Source: Microbacterium sp. BR1 (GTDB taxonomy: Bacteria > Actinomycetota > Actinomycetes > Actinomycetales > Microbacteriaceae). From it: DNA of 64,000 nucleotides. The notes beneath the pieces were generated by a model. That model was not told the origin of the DNA, made no database searches, and worked only from the letters and a program-made list of their open reading frames with translations. Numbering within the stretch: the stretch's first letter is position 1; each line of letters begins with the position of its first letter. Where the stretch lies: assembly GCF_002812725.1 (NCBI RefSeq), contig NZ_NMUN01000007.1:117093-181092 (forward strand), written 5' to 3'. Of this stretch, positions 19,093 to 28,578 are shown one piece after another. The position numbers and the translations under genes are program-made.

Positions 19093-19955
19093 GCGGCAGC
19101 ACACGAGCGGACCTCGCCCGGCCCGGGGTGACCCGCGACCGGATCCTCACCGTGACCGGGGCCACGAAGCGTTTCGGCGCCGTCACGGCACTCAGTCACG
19201 TCGACTTCTGGGTCGACGAGGGCGAGGTCGTCGCGCTCGTCGGCGACAACGGGGCGGGCAAGTCCACGCTCGTGAAGCTCCTCGCCGGGGTGCACGCTCC
19301 CGACAGCGGCACCCTCGAGTTCGACGGGAGCGATGTGTCCCTCGCCGATCCCGCCGACGCCCACGACCTCGGCATCGCGACCGTCTTCCAGGATCTGGCG
19401 CTGTGCGACAACCTCGATGTCGTGGCCAACGTCTGGCTCGGACGTGAACTCGTCGCGGAGGGCCGGCTCGACGAGGTCGAGATGGAACAGCGGACCTGGT
19501 CTCTCCTGCGCGATCTGTCGGCACGCATCCCGTCCGTTCGCGACCATGTGTCGACCCTCTCGGGCGGGCAGCGCCAGACGGTCGCGATCGCGCGGTCACT
19601 CGTCGGCGAGCCGAAGATCGTGATCCTCGACGAGCCCACCGCGGCGCTCGGCGTGGCGCAGACGGCCGAGGTCCTCAATCTCATCGAGCGTCTGCGCGAG
19701 CGTGGGCACGGCGTCGTGCTCGTCAGCCACAACATGGCCGACGTCATGGCGGTGGCCGACCGGGTGGCGGTGTTGCGTCTCGGCCGTAACAACGGCGTCT
19801 ACAACGTCGCCGAGATCACGACCGAGACGCTGCTCGCCGCGATAACCGGGGCCATCGAGCCGCCCCCGTCCGAGCCCCGCGCCGCCCGCGACGGGGTCAT
19901 CTCGCTGGCCGACCGCGGCCGTCGCCGCCGGAGGCGCCCCGATGACCGCCTCTGA
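19089..19955 (+). CDS. ABC transporter ATPase 1, single-domain CUT2 type
   Basis: The 288-residue ATPase has Walker A GDNGAGKST, Q-loop region TVFQDLALCDNLDVVANVWL, signature LSGGQRQTVAIARSL and Walker B KIVILDEPTAALG. CUT2 ATPases such as XylG or RbsA are usually double-length fusions. This one has a single nucleotide-binding domain, so it must act as a homodimer. The C-terminus ends in a basic tail (RGRRRRRRPDDRL). It overlaps the binding-protein gene by 4 bp and the permease gene by 14 bp. Confidence 0.9.
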   Translation: MSGSTRADLARPGVTRDRILTVTGATKRFGAVTALSHVDFWVDEGEVVALVGDNGAGKSTLVKLLAGVHAPDSGTLEFDGSDVSLADPADAHDLGIATVFQDLALCDNLDVVANVWLGRELVAEGRLDEVEMEQRTWSLLRDLSARIPSVRDHVSTLSGGQRQTVAIARSLVGEPKIVILDEPTAALGVAQTAEVLNLIERLRERGHGVVLVSHNMADVMAVADRVAVLRLGRNNGVYNVAEITTETLLAAITGAIEPPPSEPRAARDGVISLADRGRRRRRRPDDRL

Positions 19956-21171
19956 ATCGGCACATCGACCCATCGGCGCGCTCATCGGACGTATTCGGGA
20001 CGGTGCGGGGGCGCTCGTCGAGCGAACGCGCAGCGGTAACCTCGGCGCCCTGCCGGTGATCCTCGGGCTCGCCGTGATCTGGACGGTCTTCCAGATCCTC
20101 AATCCGGTGTTCCTCTCCAGCACGAACCTGGTCAACCTGACGCTGCAGTCCGCGGCGATCGGCACCATCACCCTCGGGGTCGTCATCGTGCTGCTCGTCG
20201 GTGAGATCGATCTCTCGGTCGGGTCCGTGTCGGGTCTCTCCGCCGCCGTCCTGGCCGTCGCGATGGTCCAGTCCCGCTGGCCGCTCGTGCTCGCCATGGT
20301 CGCGGGGGTACTCGCGGGCACGGTCGTCGGGCTGCTCTACGGATTCCTCTTCACCCGCTTCGGCATACCGAGCTTCGTGATCACCCTCGCCGGGCTCCTC
20401 GGCATCCTGGGAGTGCAGCTCTGGGTGCTCGGGGAGGTGGGTTCGATCAACCTGCCCTTCGACTCGTGGCTCGTCGTGTTCGCACAGCAGCTGTTCCTGC
20501 CGCCCTGGGCCTCGTACGCGGTGATCGCGGTTGCGGTGGCCGGCAGCGCCTGGGGGCGCCTCCGCACCGCCCGGCGACGTGAGCGGGCGAACCTGACCTT
20601 CCAGAGCACCCGCGCGATCCTCCTACGCGCTGCAGCCGTACTCGTCGGGCTCTCTGCGGCGGCCTGGTATCTGAATCTGTCGCGCGGGGTCGGGCTGTCC
20701 TTCCTGCTCTTCGTCCTGCTCGTCGTCGTCGCCGACTTCGCGCTGACGCGGACGCGCTGGGGCCGGGCCGTCTACGCCGTCGGGGGCTCGGTCGAGGCGG
20801 CACGACGGGCCGGGATCCGTGTGGACCGCATCTACGTCTCGGCGTTCGTCCTCTGCTCGACCCTCGCGGCGGCAGGTGGAATCCTCGCCGCGGCACGTCT
20901 CGCCGCGGTCAATCAGAGCTCCGGCGCGGCCGACACCAACCTCAATGCGATAGCCGCCGCGGTGATCGGCGGAGCGAGCCTGTTCGGCGGTCGGGGCACG
21001 GCGTGGGCGGCGCTGCTCGGTATCCTCGTCATCCAGTCGATCTCGTCCGGTCTGACCCTGCTCAACCTGGATTCATCCGTGCGTTTCATCGTCACCGGCG
21101 TCGTCCTGGTACTTGCCGTGATCATCGACTCGACGTCTCGCAAGAACCGCGCCGCATCCGGCCGGAACTGA
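19942..21171 (+). CDS. CUT2 sugar ABC transporter permease 1
   Basis: The 409-residue integral membrane protein has about ten hydrophobic segments and the RbsC/XylH family marks VLLVGEIDLSVGSVSGLSAA, RFGIPSFVITLAGLLG and VGGSVEAARRAGIRV. It forms the pore for the sugar delivered by the lipoprotein encoded upstream. The start lies within the end of the ATPase gene (14-bp overlap), so translation is coupled. Confidence 0.9.
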   Translation: MTASESAHRPIGALIGRIRDGAGALVERTRSGNLGALPVILGLAVIWTVFQILNPVFLSSTNLVNLTLQSAAIGTITLGVVIVLLVGEIDLSVGSVSGLSAAVLAVAMVQSRWPLVLAMVAGVLAGTVVGLLYGFLFTRFGIPSFVITLAGLLGILGVQLWVLGEVGSINLPFDSWLVVFAQQLFLPPWASYAVIAVAVAGSAWGRLRTARRRERANLTFQSTRAILLRAAAVLVGLSAAAWYLNLSRGVGLSFLLFVLLVVVADFALTRTRWGRAVYAVGGSVEAARRAGIRVDRIYVSAFVLCSTLAAAGGILAAARLAAVNQSSGAADTNLNAIAAAVIGGASLFGGRGTAWAALLGILVIQSISSGLTLLNLDSSVRFIVTGVVLVLAVIIDSTSRKNRAASGRN

Positions 21172-21199
21172 ACCCGAGGACTCGACGCGTCCCGTTTTG

Positions 21200-21216
21200 G
21201 ATTCAGTTACTGAATC
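21200..21216. promoter_or_regulatory. 17-bp dyad, candidate ROK operator before the second CUT2 operon
   Basis: GATTCAG-TTA-CTGAATC is a perfect 7-bp inverted repeat in the 282-bp gap before the second binding-protein gene. The half-site CTGAATC recurs at 21324-21330, followed by GATTC, making a second shorter palindrome GAATCGATTC (21326-21335). The gap is unusually AT-rich for this genome. The ROK protein encoded 3.2 kb upstream is a plausible ligand; the assignment is inferred. Confidence 0.5.
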
Positions 21217-21453
21217 GTTGCCGAGTGGCGTTCCGCGAGAATGACGCGGCAACTGATCATTCTGCACAATATTCAGGCCGTTTAGCCTGCATATCCACCT
21301 CTCTTGCCGAGTAGCCGACGGCTCTGAATCGATTCGGTTGCCCTGGGAGCGTTCTTGCGTTCAACTCTTGACGTTAGATCGCCACATCGTCATGATCGAT
21401 CTGCGGGGCACTGCTGCTCCGGCAATCGCATATTCATGGTGGAAAGGCGAAAG

Positions 21454-22533
21454 ATGAAGAAGTCTCTCCTGCTCCCGGCGCTCGCTGCCGTCGGAGCTTC
21501 GGCGGTGCTGCTGGCCGGTTGTTCCGGCTCGGGCACCCCCTCGTCCTCGGGTGACAACGGCGGCGGCGACGCCGCCGGTCGTGCCTGCGTCATCCTCCCC
21601 GACGCCGCGTCATCGCCCCGTTGGGAGAACTTCGACCGCAAGTACCTCCAGGAAGGCCTGGAGGGCGCCGGGTTCGAGGTCGACATCCAGAACGCACAGG
21701 GCGACGTCAACAAGTACTCCACGATCGCCGACCAGCAGCTGACCCAGGGCTGCGGCGTCATGCTTCTTGTCGACTACCAGGGTGCGGCCGAGGCGGTCGC
21801 CGCCAAGGCCACCGCCGAGGGCATCCCCGTCATCGCCTACGACCGCCCCTTCGAAGGCGCGGACTACTACGTCTCGTTCGACAACGTCAAGGTCGGTGCA
21901 CTCGAGGGCCAGACCGTCCTCGACGGCCTCCAGGCCGCTGGCAAGGACCCCGCGACCGCCGTTGTCGTCTACATGGGTGGAGACCCGACGGACGGCAATG
22001 CCGCGATGTTCAAGAAGGGCGCCGTCGAGGTGATGGAAGCCGCGGGCATCAAGCCGGCCGCCGAGCCGCCGGGGGTCTGGGATCAGGCCAAGTCGCAGAC
22101 CAACTTCGAGCAGGCCCTCACGAGTCTGGGCGGCAAGGTCGACGGCGTGTGGGTCGCCAACGACACGAACGCGGCGGGCGTCATCAAGGTCCTGCAGGAC
22201 AACAACCTGAGCGGCGTTGCCGTCTCGGGACAGGACGCGAACGTCGCGGGCCTGCAGAACATCCTGCTGGGCTGGCAGACCGCCACCGTCTACAAGCCCG
22301 TCAAAGACGAGGCCGACGCCGCGGTCGAGACCGCAGTCGCGCTCCTGAAGGGCGAGACGGTCAGCACCGACGCGAAGCTGGACGACGGCACGCCGTATGT
22401 CCAGGTCACGCCGGTCCTGGTCGGGCCCGACATGGTCAAGGACGTCATCGCCGCCGGCGACGCCGCCTACGACGACGTCTGCACCCCGGACGTCATGGCC
22501 AAGTGCGAGGAGTTCGGCGTCACGGCACCGTAG
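21454..22533 (+). CDS. Sugar-binding lipoprotein 2 of a CUT2 (xylose-type) ABC importer
   Basis: The 359-residue lipoprotein has a lipobox VLLAGC at about residue 23 and a serine/glycine linker, then a type I binding fold: CVILPDAASSPRWENFDRKY, IPVIAYDRPFEGADYYVSFD and VWVANDTNAAGVIKVL. It is a paralogue of the first binding protein. The chosen ATG follows GGAAAGG by about six bases; an in-frame ATG six codons earlier is possible. A 14-bp hairpin follows the stop codon. Confidence 0.9.
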   Translation: MKKSLLLPALAAVGASAVLLAGCSGSGTPSSSGDNGGGDAAGRACVILPDAASSPRWENFDRKYLQEGLEGAGFEVDIQNAQGDVNKYSTIADQQLTQGCGVMLLVDYQGAAEAVAAKATAEGIPVIAYDRPFEGADYYVSFDNVKVGALEGQTVLDGLQAAGKDPATAVVVYMGGDPTDGNAAMFKKGAVEVMEAAGIKPAAEPPGVWDQAKSQTNFEQALTSLGGKVDGVWVANDTNAAGVIKVLQDNNLSGVAVSGQDANVAGLQNILLGWQTATVYKPVKDEADAAVETAVALLKGETVSTDAKLDDGTPYVQVTPVLVGPDMVKDVIAAGDAAYDDVCTPDVMAKCEEFGVTAP

Positions 22534-22545
22534 CGCGAACACCCC

Positions 22546-22581
22546 GGGGGCGTCGCATCAACAGCATGATGCGACGCCCCC
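22546..22581 (+). terminator. Strong intercistronic hairpin between binding protein 2 and ATPase 2
   Basis: GGGGGCGTCGCATC and its exact complement form a perfect 14-bp stem with an 8-base loop (AACAGCAT), 12 bp after the binding-protein stop and 37 bp before the ATPase start. No run of T follows, so it is more likely an RNA-stabilising or attenuating element that leaves binding protein in excess over the membrane components than a complete terminator. Confidence 0.75.
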
Positions 22582-22618
22582 ACCCACGACCTCGTAACTG
22601 ACCATCGAAGGAACGAAG

Positions 22619-23407
22619 ATGCCAGACCCGATTATCGAACTGGTCGGAGTGAAGAAGTCATTCGGCCCCGTCTCCGTGCTGAAGGGAATCGACCTGAAGG
22701 TCTACCCCGGCAAGGTCACCGCGCTCGTCGGCGACAACGGCGCCGGAAAGTCCACTCTGATCAAGGGGCTCGCGGGCGTGCAGCCCTATGACCAGGGCGA
22801 GGTGCGCATCGACGGCGTGCACCGCGACCTCGCGACGCCCCGCGAGGCCTCGGCACTGGGCATCGAGGTCGTGTACCAGGACCTCGCGCTGTGCGACAAC
22901 CTCGACATCGTCCAGAACATGTTCCTCGGGCGGGAAGAGACCGCCTTCGGCACGTTCGACGAGGGTCGTATGGAGAAGGAAGCGTCCGACACGCTGCGTT
23001 CGCTGTCCGTGCGCACCGTGAAATCGGTGCGGCAGCGCGTCTCCTCGCTCTCCGGTGGCCAGCGCCAGACCGTGGCGATAGCCCGCGCCGTTCTGAAGAA
23101 GGCCCGCGTCGTCATCCTCGACGAGCCGACCGCCGCACTCGGCGTCGCGCAGACCGAGCAGGTGCTGAACCTCGTGCGGCGCCTCTCCGAGCAGGGCGTC
23201 GCCGTCGTCCTCATCAGCCACAACCTCGCGGACGTGTTCGAGGTCGCCGACGACGTCGCGGTCCTCTACCTCGGACAGCTCGTCGCGCAGCTGCAGATCT
23301 CCGACACGACCCGCGACGACGTCGTCGGGTACATCACCGGCACGAAGACCCCGCCCGGATTCACCGTCCAGGAGACCAGCACGATCGCCACGGGAGGCGC
23401 AGAATGA
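22619..23407 (+). CDS. ABC transporter ATPase 2, single-domain CUT2 type
   Basis: The 262-residue ATPase has Walker A GDNGAGKST, signature LSGGQRQTVAIARAV and Walker B VVILDEPTAALG. It is closely similar to the first ATPase (shared VYQDLALCDNLDIVQNMFLG pattern) but lacks the basic C-terminal tail. It is again a single nucleotide-binding domain. Its stop overlaps the permease start (ATGA). Confidence 0.92.
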   Translation: MPDPIIELVGVKKSFGPVSVLKGIDLKVYPGKVTALVGDNGAGKSTLIKGLAGVQPYDQGEVRIDGVHRDLATPREASALGIEVVYQDLALCDNLDIVQNMFLGREETAFGTFDEGRMEKEASDTLRSLSVRTVKSVRQRVSSLSGGQRQTVAIARAVLKKARVVILDEPTAALGVAQTEQVLNLVRRLSEQGVAVVLISHNLADVFEVADDVAVLYLGQLVAQLQISDTTRDDVVGYITGTKTPPGFTVQETSTIATGGAE

Positions 23408-24672
23408 CCACCACATCGAAGGACGCCGCCCCGCCTCTCACCGGCGAGGGCATGATCGGGTCCGGCATCGAAGGCGGCCTCGGCGATCAGATCCGCGGCT
23501 GGGTCCAGCGGGTGCGTTCGGGCGACATGGGCGCCCTTCCCGCAATCGGCGGACTCGTCGTGCTCGGCGCCCTCTTCAGCTTCCTGAGCCCGTTCTTCCT
23601 CACCGAGCGCAACTTCGCGAACCTGATGAATCAGGCCGCGACCCTCGTGATGCTCGCGATCGCGCTGGTCTTCGTCCTCCTGCTCGGAGAGATCGACCTG
23701 TCGGCCGGCGTCACGGGCGGCGTCGCGATGGCGCTCTTCGTCGTCCTGAACGCGCAGTTCGGTGTGCCATGGCCCATTGCGCTGCTCATCGGCTTCGCCG
23801 TGGGATTCGGCACCGGGGCCTTGATCGGCTTCTTCGTCGCCAGGGTGGGCATACCATCCTTCGTCGTGACGCTGGGCCTGTTCCTCGGCTACCAGGGTCT
23901 CGCGCTGCTGATCATCGGCGACGGAGGCCTCTACCGCCTGCAGGTGCCCGAGCTCGTCGCCATCCAGAACAGCAACCTGCCCGTCTGGGCCGGTTGGGCT
24001 CTGCTGATCATCATGCTCGCGGTGTCGGGCGGCACGTCCTGGTGGGATCGCCGGCGCCGCACTCGGGCGGGGGTGCCCAACCGCACCATCACCGTTCTCT
24101 GGATCAAGCTCGCCGCCATCGCCGTCATCGGCGGCGTCGTCGTCTTCGTGCTGAACCAGAACCGCGGGCAGTCCGTCGTCGCCGTCGAGGGCGTGCCGGT
24201 CATCGTGCCGATCGTCCTCGCCGTACTGTGGATCGGCACCTTCGTCCTCGACCGCACCAAGTTCGGGCGCTACATCTACGCCATCGGCGGCAACAAAGAG
24301 GCGGCACGCCGGTCGGGCGTCAAGGTCCGGCTCATCATGTGGTGGGCCTTCGTGATCTGTTCGACGCTCGCGGTGCTCTCGGCGCTGTTCAGCGTCGCTC
24401 GCGTGGGCTCGGTCGATGCGACGGTCGGTCGTGACATCGTCCTCAGCGGTGTGGCCGCGGCGGTCGTCGGTGGGGTGAGCCTCTTCGGAGGAAAAGGACG
24501 CCTCGTGCACGCCGCCATCGGCGCACTCGTGATCGCCGTCATCACGAATGGTCTCGGCCTGTTGGGGTTGCCCGCCGGAATCAACCTGCTGGTGACGGGT
24601 GGTGTGCTGATCCTGGCCGCCACGGTCGACGCCCTGTCGCGCCTGCGTTCCGGGGGCGGCGCGCGCATTTAG
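23404..24672 (+). CDS. CUT2 sugar ABC transporter permease 2
   Basis: The 422-residue membrane permease shows the same family marks as its upstream paralogue: [53 protein letters not shown] and [14 protein letters not shown]. It has about ten hydrophobic segments. It ends the second operon, 49 bp before the aminotransferase start. Confidence 0.92.
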   Translation: MTTTSKDAAPPLTGEGMIGSGIEGGLGDQIRGWVQRVRSGDMGALPAIGGLVVLGALFSFLSPFFLTERNFANLMNQAATLVMLAIALVFVLLLGEIDLSAGVTGGVAMALFVVLNAQFGVPWPIALLIGFAVGFGTGALIGFFVARVGIPSFVVTLGLFLGYQGLALLIIGDGGLYRLQVPELVAIQNSNLPVWAGWALLIIMLAVSGGTSWWDRRRRTRAGVPNRTITVLWIKLAAIAVIGGVVVFVLNQNRGQSVVAVEGVPVIVPIVLAVLWIGTFVLDRTKFGRYIYAIGGNKEAARRSGVKVRLIMWWAFVICSTLAVLSALFSVARVGSVDATVGRDIVLSGVAAAVVGGVSLFGGKGRLVHAAIGALVIAVITNGLGLLGLPAGINLLVTGGVLILAATVDALSRLRSGGGARI

Positions 24673-24721
24673 GGAGGTGCGCGGGAGGGCGGCGCACGGG
24701 AGGCGCGACTACGATCTAGTC

Positions 24722-25921
24722 GTGACCGAACGCGCACCGCTCTCCCGCAAACTGTCCGCCATCGCCGAGTCGGCGACCCTCAAGGTCGATGCCAAAGCGA
24801 AGGCACTGAAGGCCGCGGGCCGCCCCGTGATCTCCTACGCTGCGGGCGAGCCCGATTTCGCAACGCCGCAGTTCATCGTCGATGCCGCGGCCGAGGCGCT
24901 CCACGACCCCGCCAACTTCCGCTACACCCCGGCCGCCGGACTGCCCGTGCTGCGCGAGGCGATCGCGGCCAAGACGCTACGCGACTCCGGGCTCGAGGTC
25001 GACCCCGCCCAGATCGTCGTCACCAACGGCGGCAAGCAGTCCGTTTACCAGGCGTTCCAGGCCGTCGTGAACCCGGGCGACGAGGTCCTGCTCCCCGCAC
25101 CGTTCTGGACGACGTATCCCGAGGCGATCGCCCTCGCCGATGGTGTTCCGGTCGAGGTCTTCGCCGGCGCCGACCAGGACTACAAGGTCACGGTCGAGCA
25201 ACTCGAGGCCGCGCGCACCGGGCGCACGACGGTGCTCGTCTTCGTCTCACCCTCGAACCCCACGGGCTCGGTGTACACCCCCGAAGAGACGCGGGCCATC
25301 GGCGAATGGGCGCTCGAGCACGGCATCTGGGTGATCTCGGACGAGATCTACCAGAACCTCGTCTACGAGGGCGCGCATGCCGTATCGATCGTCGAGGCGG
25401 TCCCCGAGCTCGCCGGTCAGACGATCCTCGTCAACGGCGTCGCGAAGACCTACGCCATGACCGGCTGGCGCGTGGGCTGGATGGTGGGTCCGCGCGATGC
25501 GATCGCCCTCGCGTCGAACCTGCAGTCGCACCTCTCGAGCAACGTCAACAACATCGCGCAGCGCGCCGCGCTCGCCGCGCTCTCGGGTCCGCAGGACGAG
25601 GCCGAGAAATTCCGGCTCGCCTTCGACCGCCGACGCCGCCTGATCGTCGATGAACTGTCGAAGATCGATGGCGTGGTCGTGCCGGTTCCGCTCGGCGCGT
25701 TCTACGTCTACCCCGACGTGACCGGCCTGCTCGGGCGCGAATGGCGCGGTCGCACGCTGAACTCCTCGCTCGAGCTCGCCGACTTCATCCTCGAAGAGGC
25801 CGAGGTCGCCGTGGTGCCCGGTGAGGCGTTCGGACCGAGCGGATACCTCCGCCTGTCGTACGCGCTCGGCGACGACCAGCTCGTCGAGGGCATCCGGCGC
25901 CTGCAGCAGCTGTTCGCGTGA
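24722..25921 (+). CDS. PLP-dependent aspartate-type aminotransferase (class I/II)
   Basis: The 399-residue enzyme has the fold-type I signatures [32 protein letters not shown], the cofactor tyrosine region [15 protein letters not shown] and the Schiff-base lysine in [17 protein letters not shown], with the C-terminal arginine region GYLRLSYA. It is the aspartate aminotransferase Ib type common in actinobacteria, converting aspartate and 2-oxoglutarate to oxaloacetate and glutamate. TACGAT (24710-24715) six bases before GTG indicates a leaderless message, so it is separate from the transporter operon. Confidence 0.9.
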   Translation: MTERAPLSRKLSAIAESATLKVDAKAKALKAAGRPVISYAAGEPDFATPQFIVDAAAEALHDPANFRYTPAAGLPVLREAIAAKTLRDSGLEVDPAQIVVTNGGKQSVYQAFQAVVNPGDEVLLPAPFWTTYPEAIALADGVPVEVFAGADQDYKVTVEQLEAARTGRTTVLVFVSPSNPTGSVYTPEETRAIGEWALEHGIWVISDEIYQNLVYEGAHAVSIVEAVPELAGQTILVNGVAKTYAMTGWRVGWMVGPRDAIALASNLQSHLSSNVNNIAQRAALAALSGPQDEAEKFRLAFDRRRRLIVDELSKIDGVVVPVPLGAFYVYPDVTGLLGREWRGRTLNSSLELADFILEEAEVAVVPGEAFGPSGYLRLSYALGDDQLVEGIRRLQQLFA

Positions 25922-25942
25922 ACGCCGTCGCGCAGCCGCGCG

Positions 25943-27031
25943 TCAGAACCGCGTGATCACGCTGCGCGCCGTGCGTCCCGTGCGCAGCTCTTCGTAGGCC
26001 TCGTCGATGTCGCCGAGCGAGATCTCGGCAGAGATCAGGTCGGTCAGGTTGAGCCTCCCCTGCAGGAAGAGCGAGGCGTAGAACGGGATGTCGCGCTTGA
26101 TGTTCGCGTGTCCCATGTAGACGCCCTGCACCTTCTTCTGCGCTCGCAGGAAGTCGTTCGGATCGAGCTCGATCGTCGAGCCCGCGCCGTGGATGCCGAT
26201 CAGGCTGGCGGTGCCCCCGACGCCGAGCATCGCGATGGCCTGCAGCGCGGTGTCCTTCCGCCCGATCACCTCGAACGCGTGGTCGACACCCCCGCCCGTC
26301 ATTTCCTGCACGGCCGCGACGACGTCGACGTTCCGGCCGTTGATCACGTCGGTGGCCCCGAACGAGCGAGCGAGTTCGAGCTTCTCGTCGTTCAGATCGA
26401 TGCCGACCACGCGGGCGGCACCCGCCAGGCGCGCTCCGCTGACGACGTTCAGGCCGACGCCACCGAGGCCGATCACGGCAACCGTCTGGCCGGGGCGTAC
26501 ACCCGCGGAATTGATCGCCGCACCCGCACCCGTGATGGTGCCGCAACCGAGAACGGATGCCTCGGCGAAGGGCACCGCGGGGTCGATTCCGACCACCTGG
26601 TTCTCGTGCAGAAGCGCCTGCTCGGCGAATCCAGCGGTTCCCATCGCAGCCAGCACGGGCTCGCCATCACGGCTCAGACGCGGGGGTTCGCCGGGCGCAC
26701 GCAGGGTCGCCTCGGGATGCAGGCACCGCACGGTTTCGCCGCTCAGGCAGGCGACGCACGCTCCGCAGAACTGAACGAGCGAGCCCACGACGTGGTCGCC
26801 CACCGCGAACTCGGTGACATCCGGGCCGACCGCGGCGACGACTCCCGCGATCTCGTGGCCGAGCACCATGGGCGGCTCCATCCCGAAGTTCGTCTCGGCG
26901 AAGTGCAGGTCCGAGTGACACAGACCCGATGCCTTGATATCGACGAGCACCTCGCGTCCGCGCGGCTCGTCGATGTCGATCTCTTCGATGTCGAACCCGC
27001 CGCCGAAGGCGTTCACGACCGCGGCCCTCAT
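25943..27031 (-). CDS. Zinc-dependent alcohol dehydrogenase, MDR family
   Basis: The 362-residue enzyme has the catalytic zinc ligands in SGLCHSDLHFAETN and LGHEIAGVVAAVG, and a structural zinc cluster with cysteines in QFCGACVACLSGETVRCLH. The NAD-binding motif is VIGLGGVGLNVVSGARLAGA. Its start overlaps the stop of the aldehyde dehydrogenase gene, so alcohol and aldehyde are probably oxidised in sequence. The substrate is unknown. Confidence 0.9.
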   Translation of the reverse strand: MRAAVVNAFGGGFDIEEIDIDEPRGREVLVDIKASGLCHSDLHFAETNFGMEPPMVLGHEIAGVVAAVGPDVTEFAVGDHVVGSLVQFCGACVACLSGETVRCLHPEATLRAPGEPPRLSRDGEPVLAAMGTAGFAEQALLHENQVVGIDPAVPFAEASVLGCGTITGAGAAINSAGVRPGQTVAVIGLGGVGLNVVSGARLAGAARVVGIDLNDEKLELARSFGATDVINGRNVDVVAAVQEMTGGGVDHAFEVIGRKDTALQAIAMLGVGGTASLIGIHGAGSTIELDPNDFLRAQKKVQGVYMGHANIKRDIPFYASLFLQGRLNLTDLISAEISLGDIDEAYEELRTGRTARSVITRF

Positions 27032-28496
27032 GATCCGGCTCCGAGCACGACGTTGATCGACTTGGTGTTGAGGTAGTTGTAGAAGACCTCGTGACCCTGC
27101 TCACGTCCGAGCCCCGAGGACTTGTACCCGCCGAAGGGGGACGCGAGGTCCGGGGAGTACCCGTTCACCCCGATGGTGCCGGTCTGCACCGCGCGTGCGA
27201 TGTCTCGGGCGGCATCGATGTCGCGCGAGAAGACGGCTCCGCCCAGCCCGTAATGCGAGTCGTTGGCGATGCGCACGGCGTCTTCACGGTCCGTGTACTC
27301 CAGCACGGTGACCACGGGACCGAACACCTCTTCCTGCGCGATCTCGTCATCCGGCGAGACCCCCGTCAGGATGGTCGGCTCGTAGAAGTAGCCGGATTCG
27401 CCGGGCAGATCACGTCCTCCCGTGAGCACCTGCGCCCCGCGCGCACGCGCCCCGTCGACCAGCCCGCGGACGCGCGAACGGATGCGCTCCGAGACCAGCG
27501 GGCCGAGCTCTGTGGTGGCATCCCGGGGGTCACCCAGCCGGAACGAGCGCGCCACGTCGACGAGACCGTCCACGACCTCGTCCCGCCGCGAACGCGGCAC
27601 GAGCACGCGCGAGAGCAGGAAGCAGGTCTGTCCCGAGTTCATGAAGGAGTTCCCGCGCAGCCCGGCCAGCGTGACGTCGATGTCGGCGTCGTCCAGCACG
27701 ATCGCCGCGGACTTTCCTCCGAGTTCGAGCGTGACCGGGATGAGCCGTTCACCGCAGTTGCGGGCGATGATGCGGCCCGCGGCGGTGGATCCGGTGAAGG
27801 CGATCTTGTCGACACCCGGATGCTTCACCAGGGCGTCGCCCGTCTCACGACCGCCCGTCACGACATTCACGACCCCGGGCGGGAATCCGACCGCCTCGAC
27901 GGCCGCGGCGAGCGCGAGCGCGTCGAGCGGAGTCTCGGCGGCGGGCTTGATGACGAGGGTGCACCCCACGGCGAGCGCGGGAGCGAGCTTGGCCGACAGC
28001 AGCGACTGGGGGTAGTTCCACGGCACGATCAGACCCGCGACACCGACCGGTTCGTACCGGATGAGCGAGGCGCCCGGACCCGCGACGTTGGCTCGTTCCT
28101 CCTCGAACGCGAAATCGCGGATGAGCCCCGCGAAGAACCGCAGCTGACCGGCCGGCATCATTCCGTTGACGAATCGTGACAGGCCCGTGGGCTGGCCGAT
28201 CTCGTCCGTCACCAGGTCGGAGATCTCGGCACCGCGTCGCTCGAGCTCGTCCGCGAGCCGCTCCAGCAGGGTGGCGCGTTCGTCGGGGCTCATGCGCGGC
28301 CAGGGTCCGTGGTCGAAGGCCTCCCGCGCCCCGCACGGACCGCCGCGTCGACGTCGCTCGCGTCGGCGTCCGGCGCGGTACCGACCAGGGTCCGCGTGTA
28401 GGGGTTCTCCACCTCGATGCGCGCGGTCGAGTGCGGCGTGAGCCACTCCCCGCCGGTGAACAGGCGCTGATCGGAATGGGATGTCATCGTCGACAT
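27028..28496 (-). pseudogene. Aldehyde dehydrogenase gene broken by a frameshift near its 5' end
   Basis: An ALDH superfamily protein is encoded in two frames. The N-terminal piece from ATG 28496 runs MSTMTSHSDQRLFTGGEWL through DASDVDAAVRA, then the frame changes near 28325-28335 at a run of four G (minus strand). The expected continuation AREAFDHGPWPRMSP is in another frame. The rest is intact: VPWNYPQSLLSAKLAPAL, FTGSTAAGRIIA, catalytic glutamate in LELGGKSAAIVLDD, catalytic cysteine in NSGQTCFLLSRVLVP, and QEEVFGPVVTVLEY. One missing base explains it. Either the gene is inactive or the run was miscounted in sequencing; the clean remainder favours the latter or a very recent event. Confidence 0.8.
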
Positions 28497-28578
28497 GGGA
28501 TTCCTCCTTCGGAACCCCTCTGTTCTAGCCGACCCGGCGACCAAAGTCATCAGTTCGGCTGAAATTGATTCCGACCGA

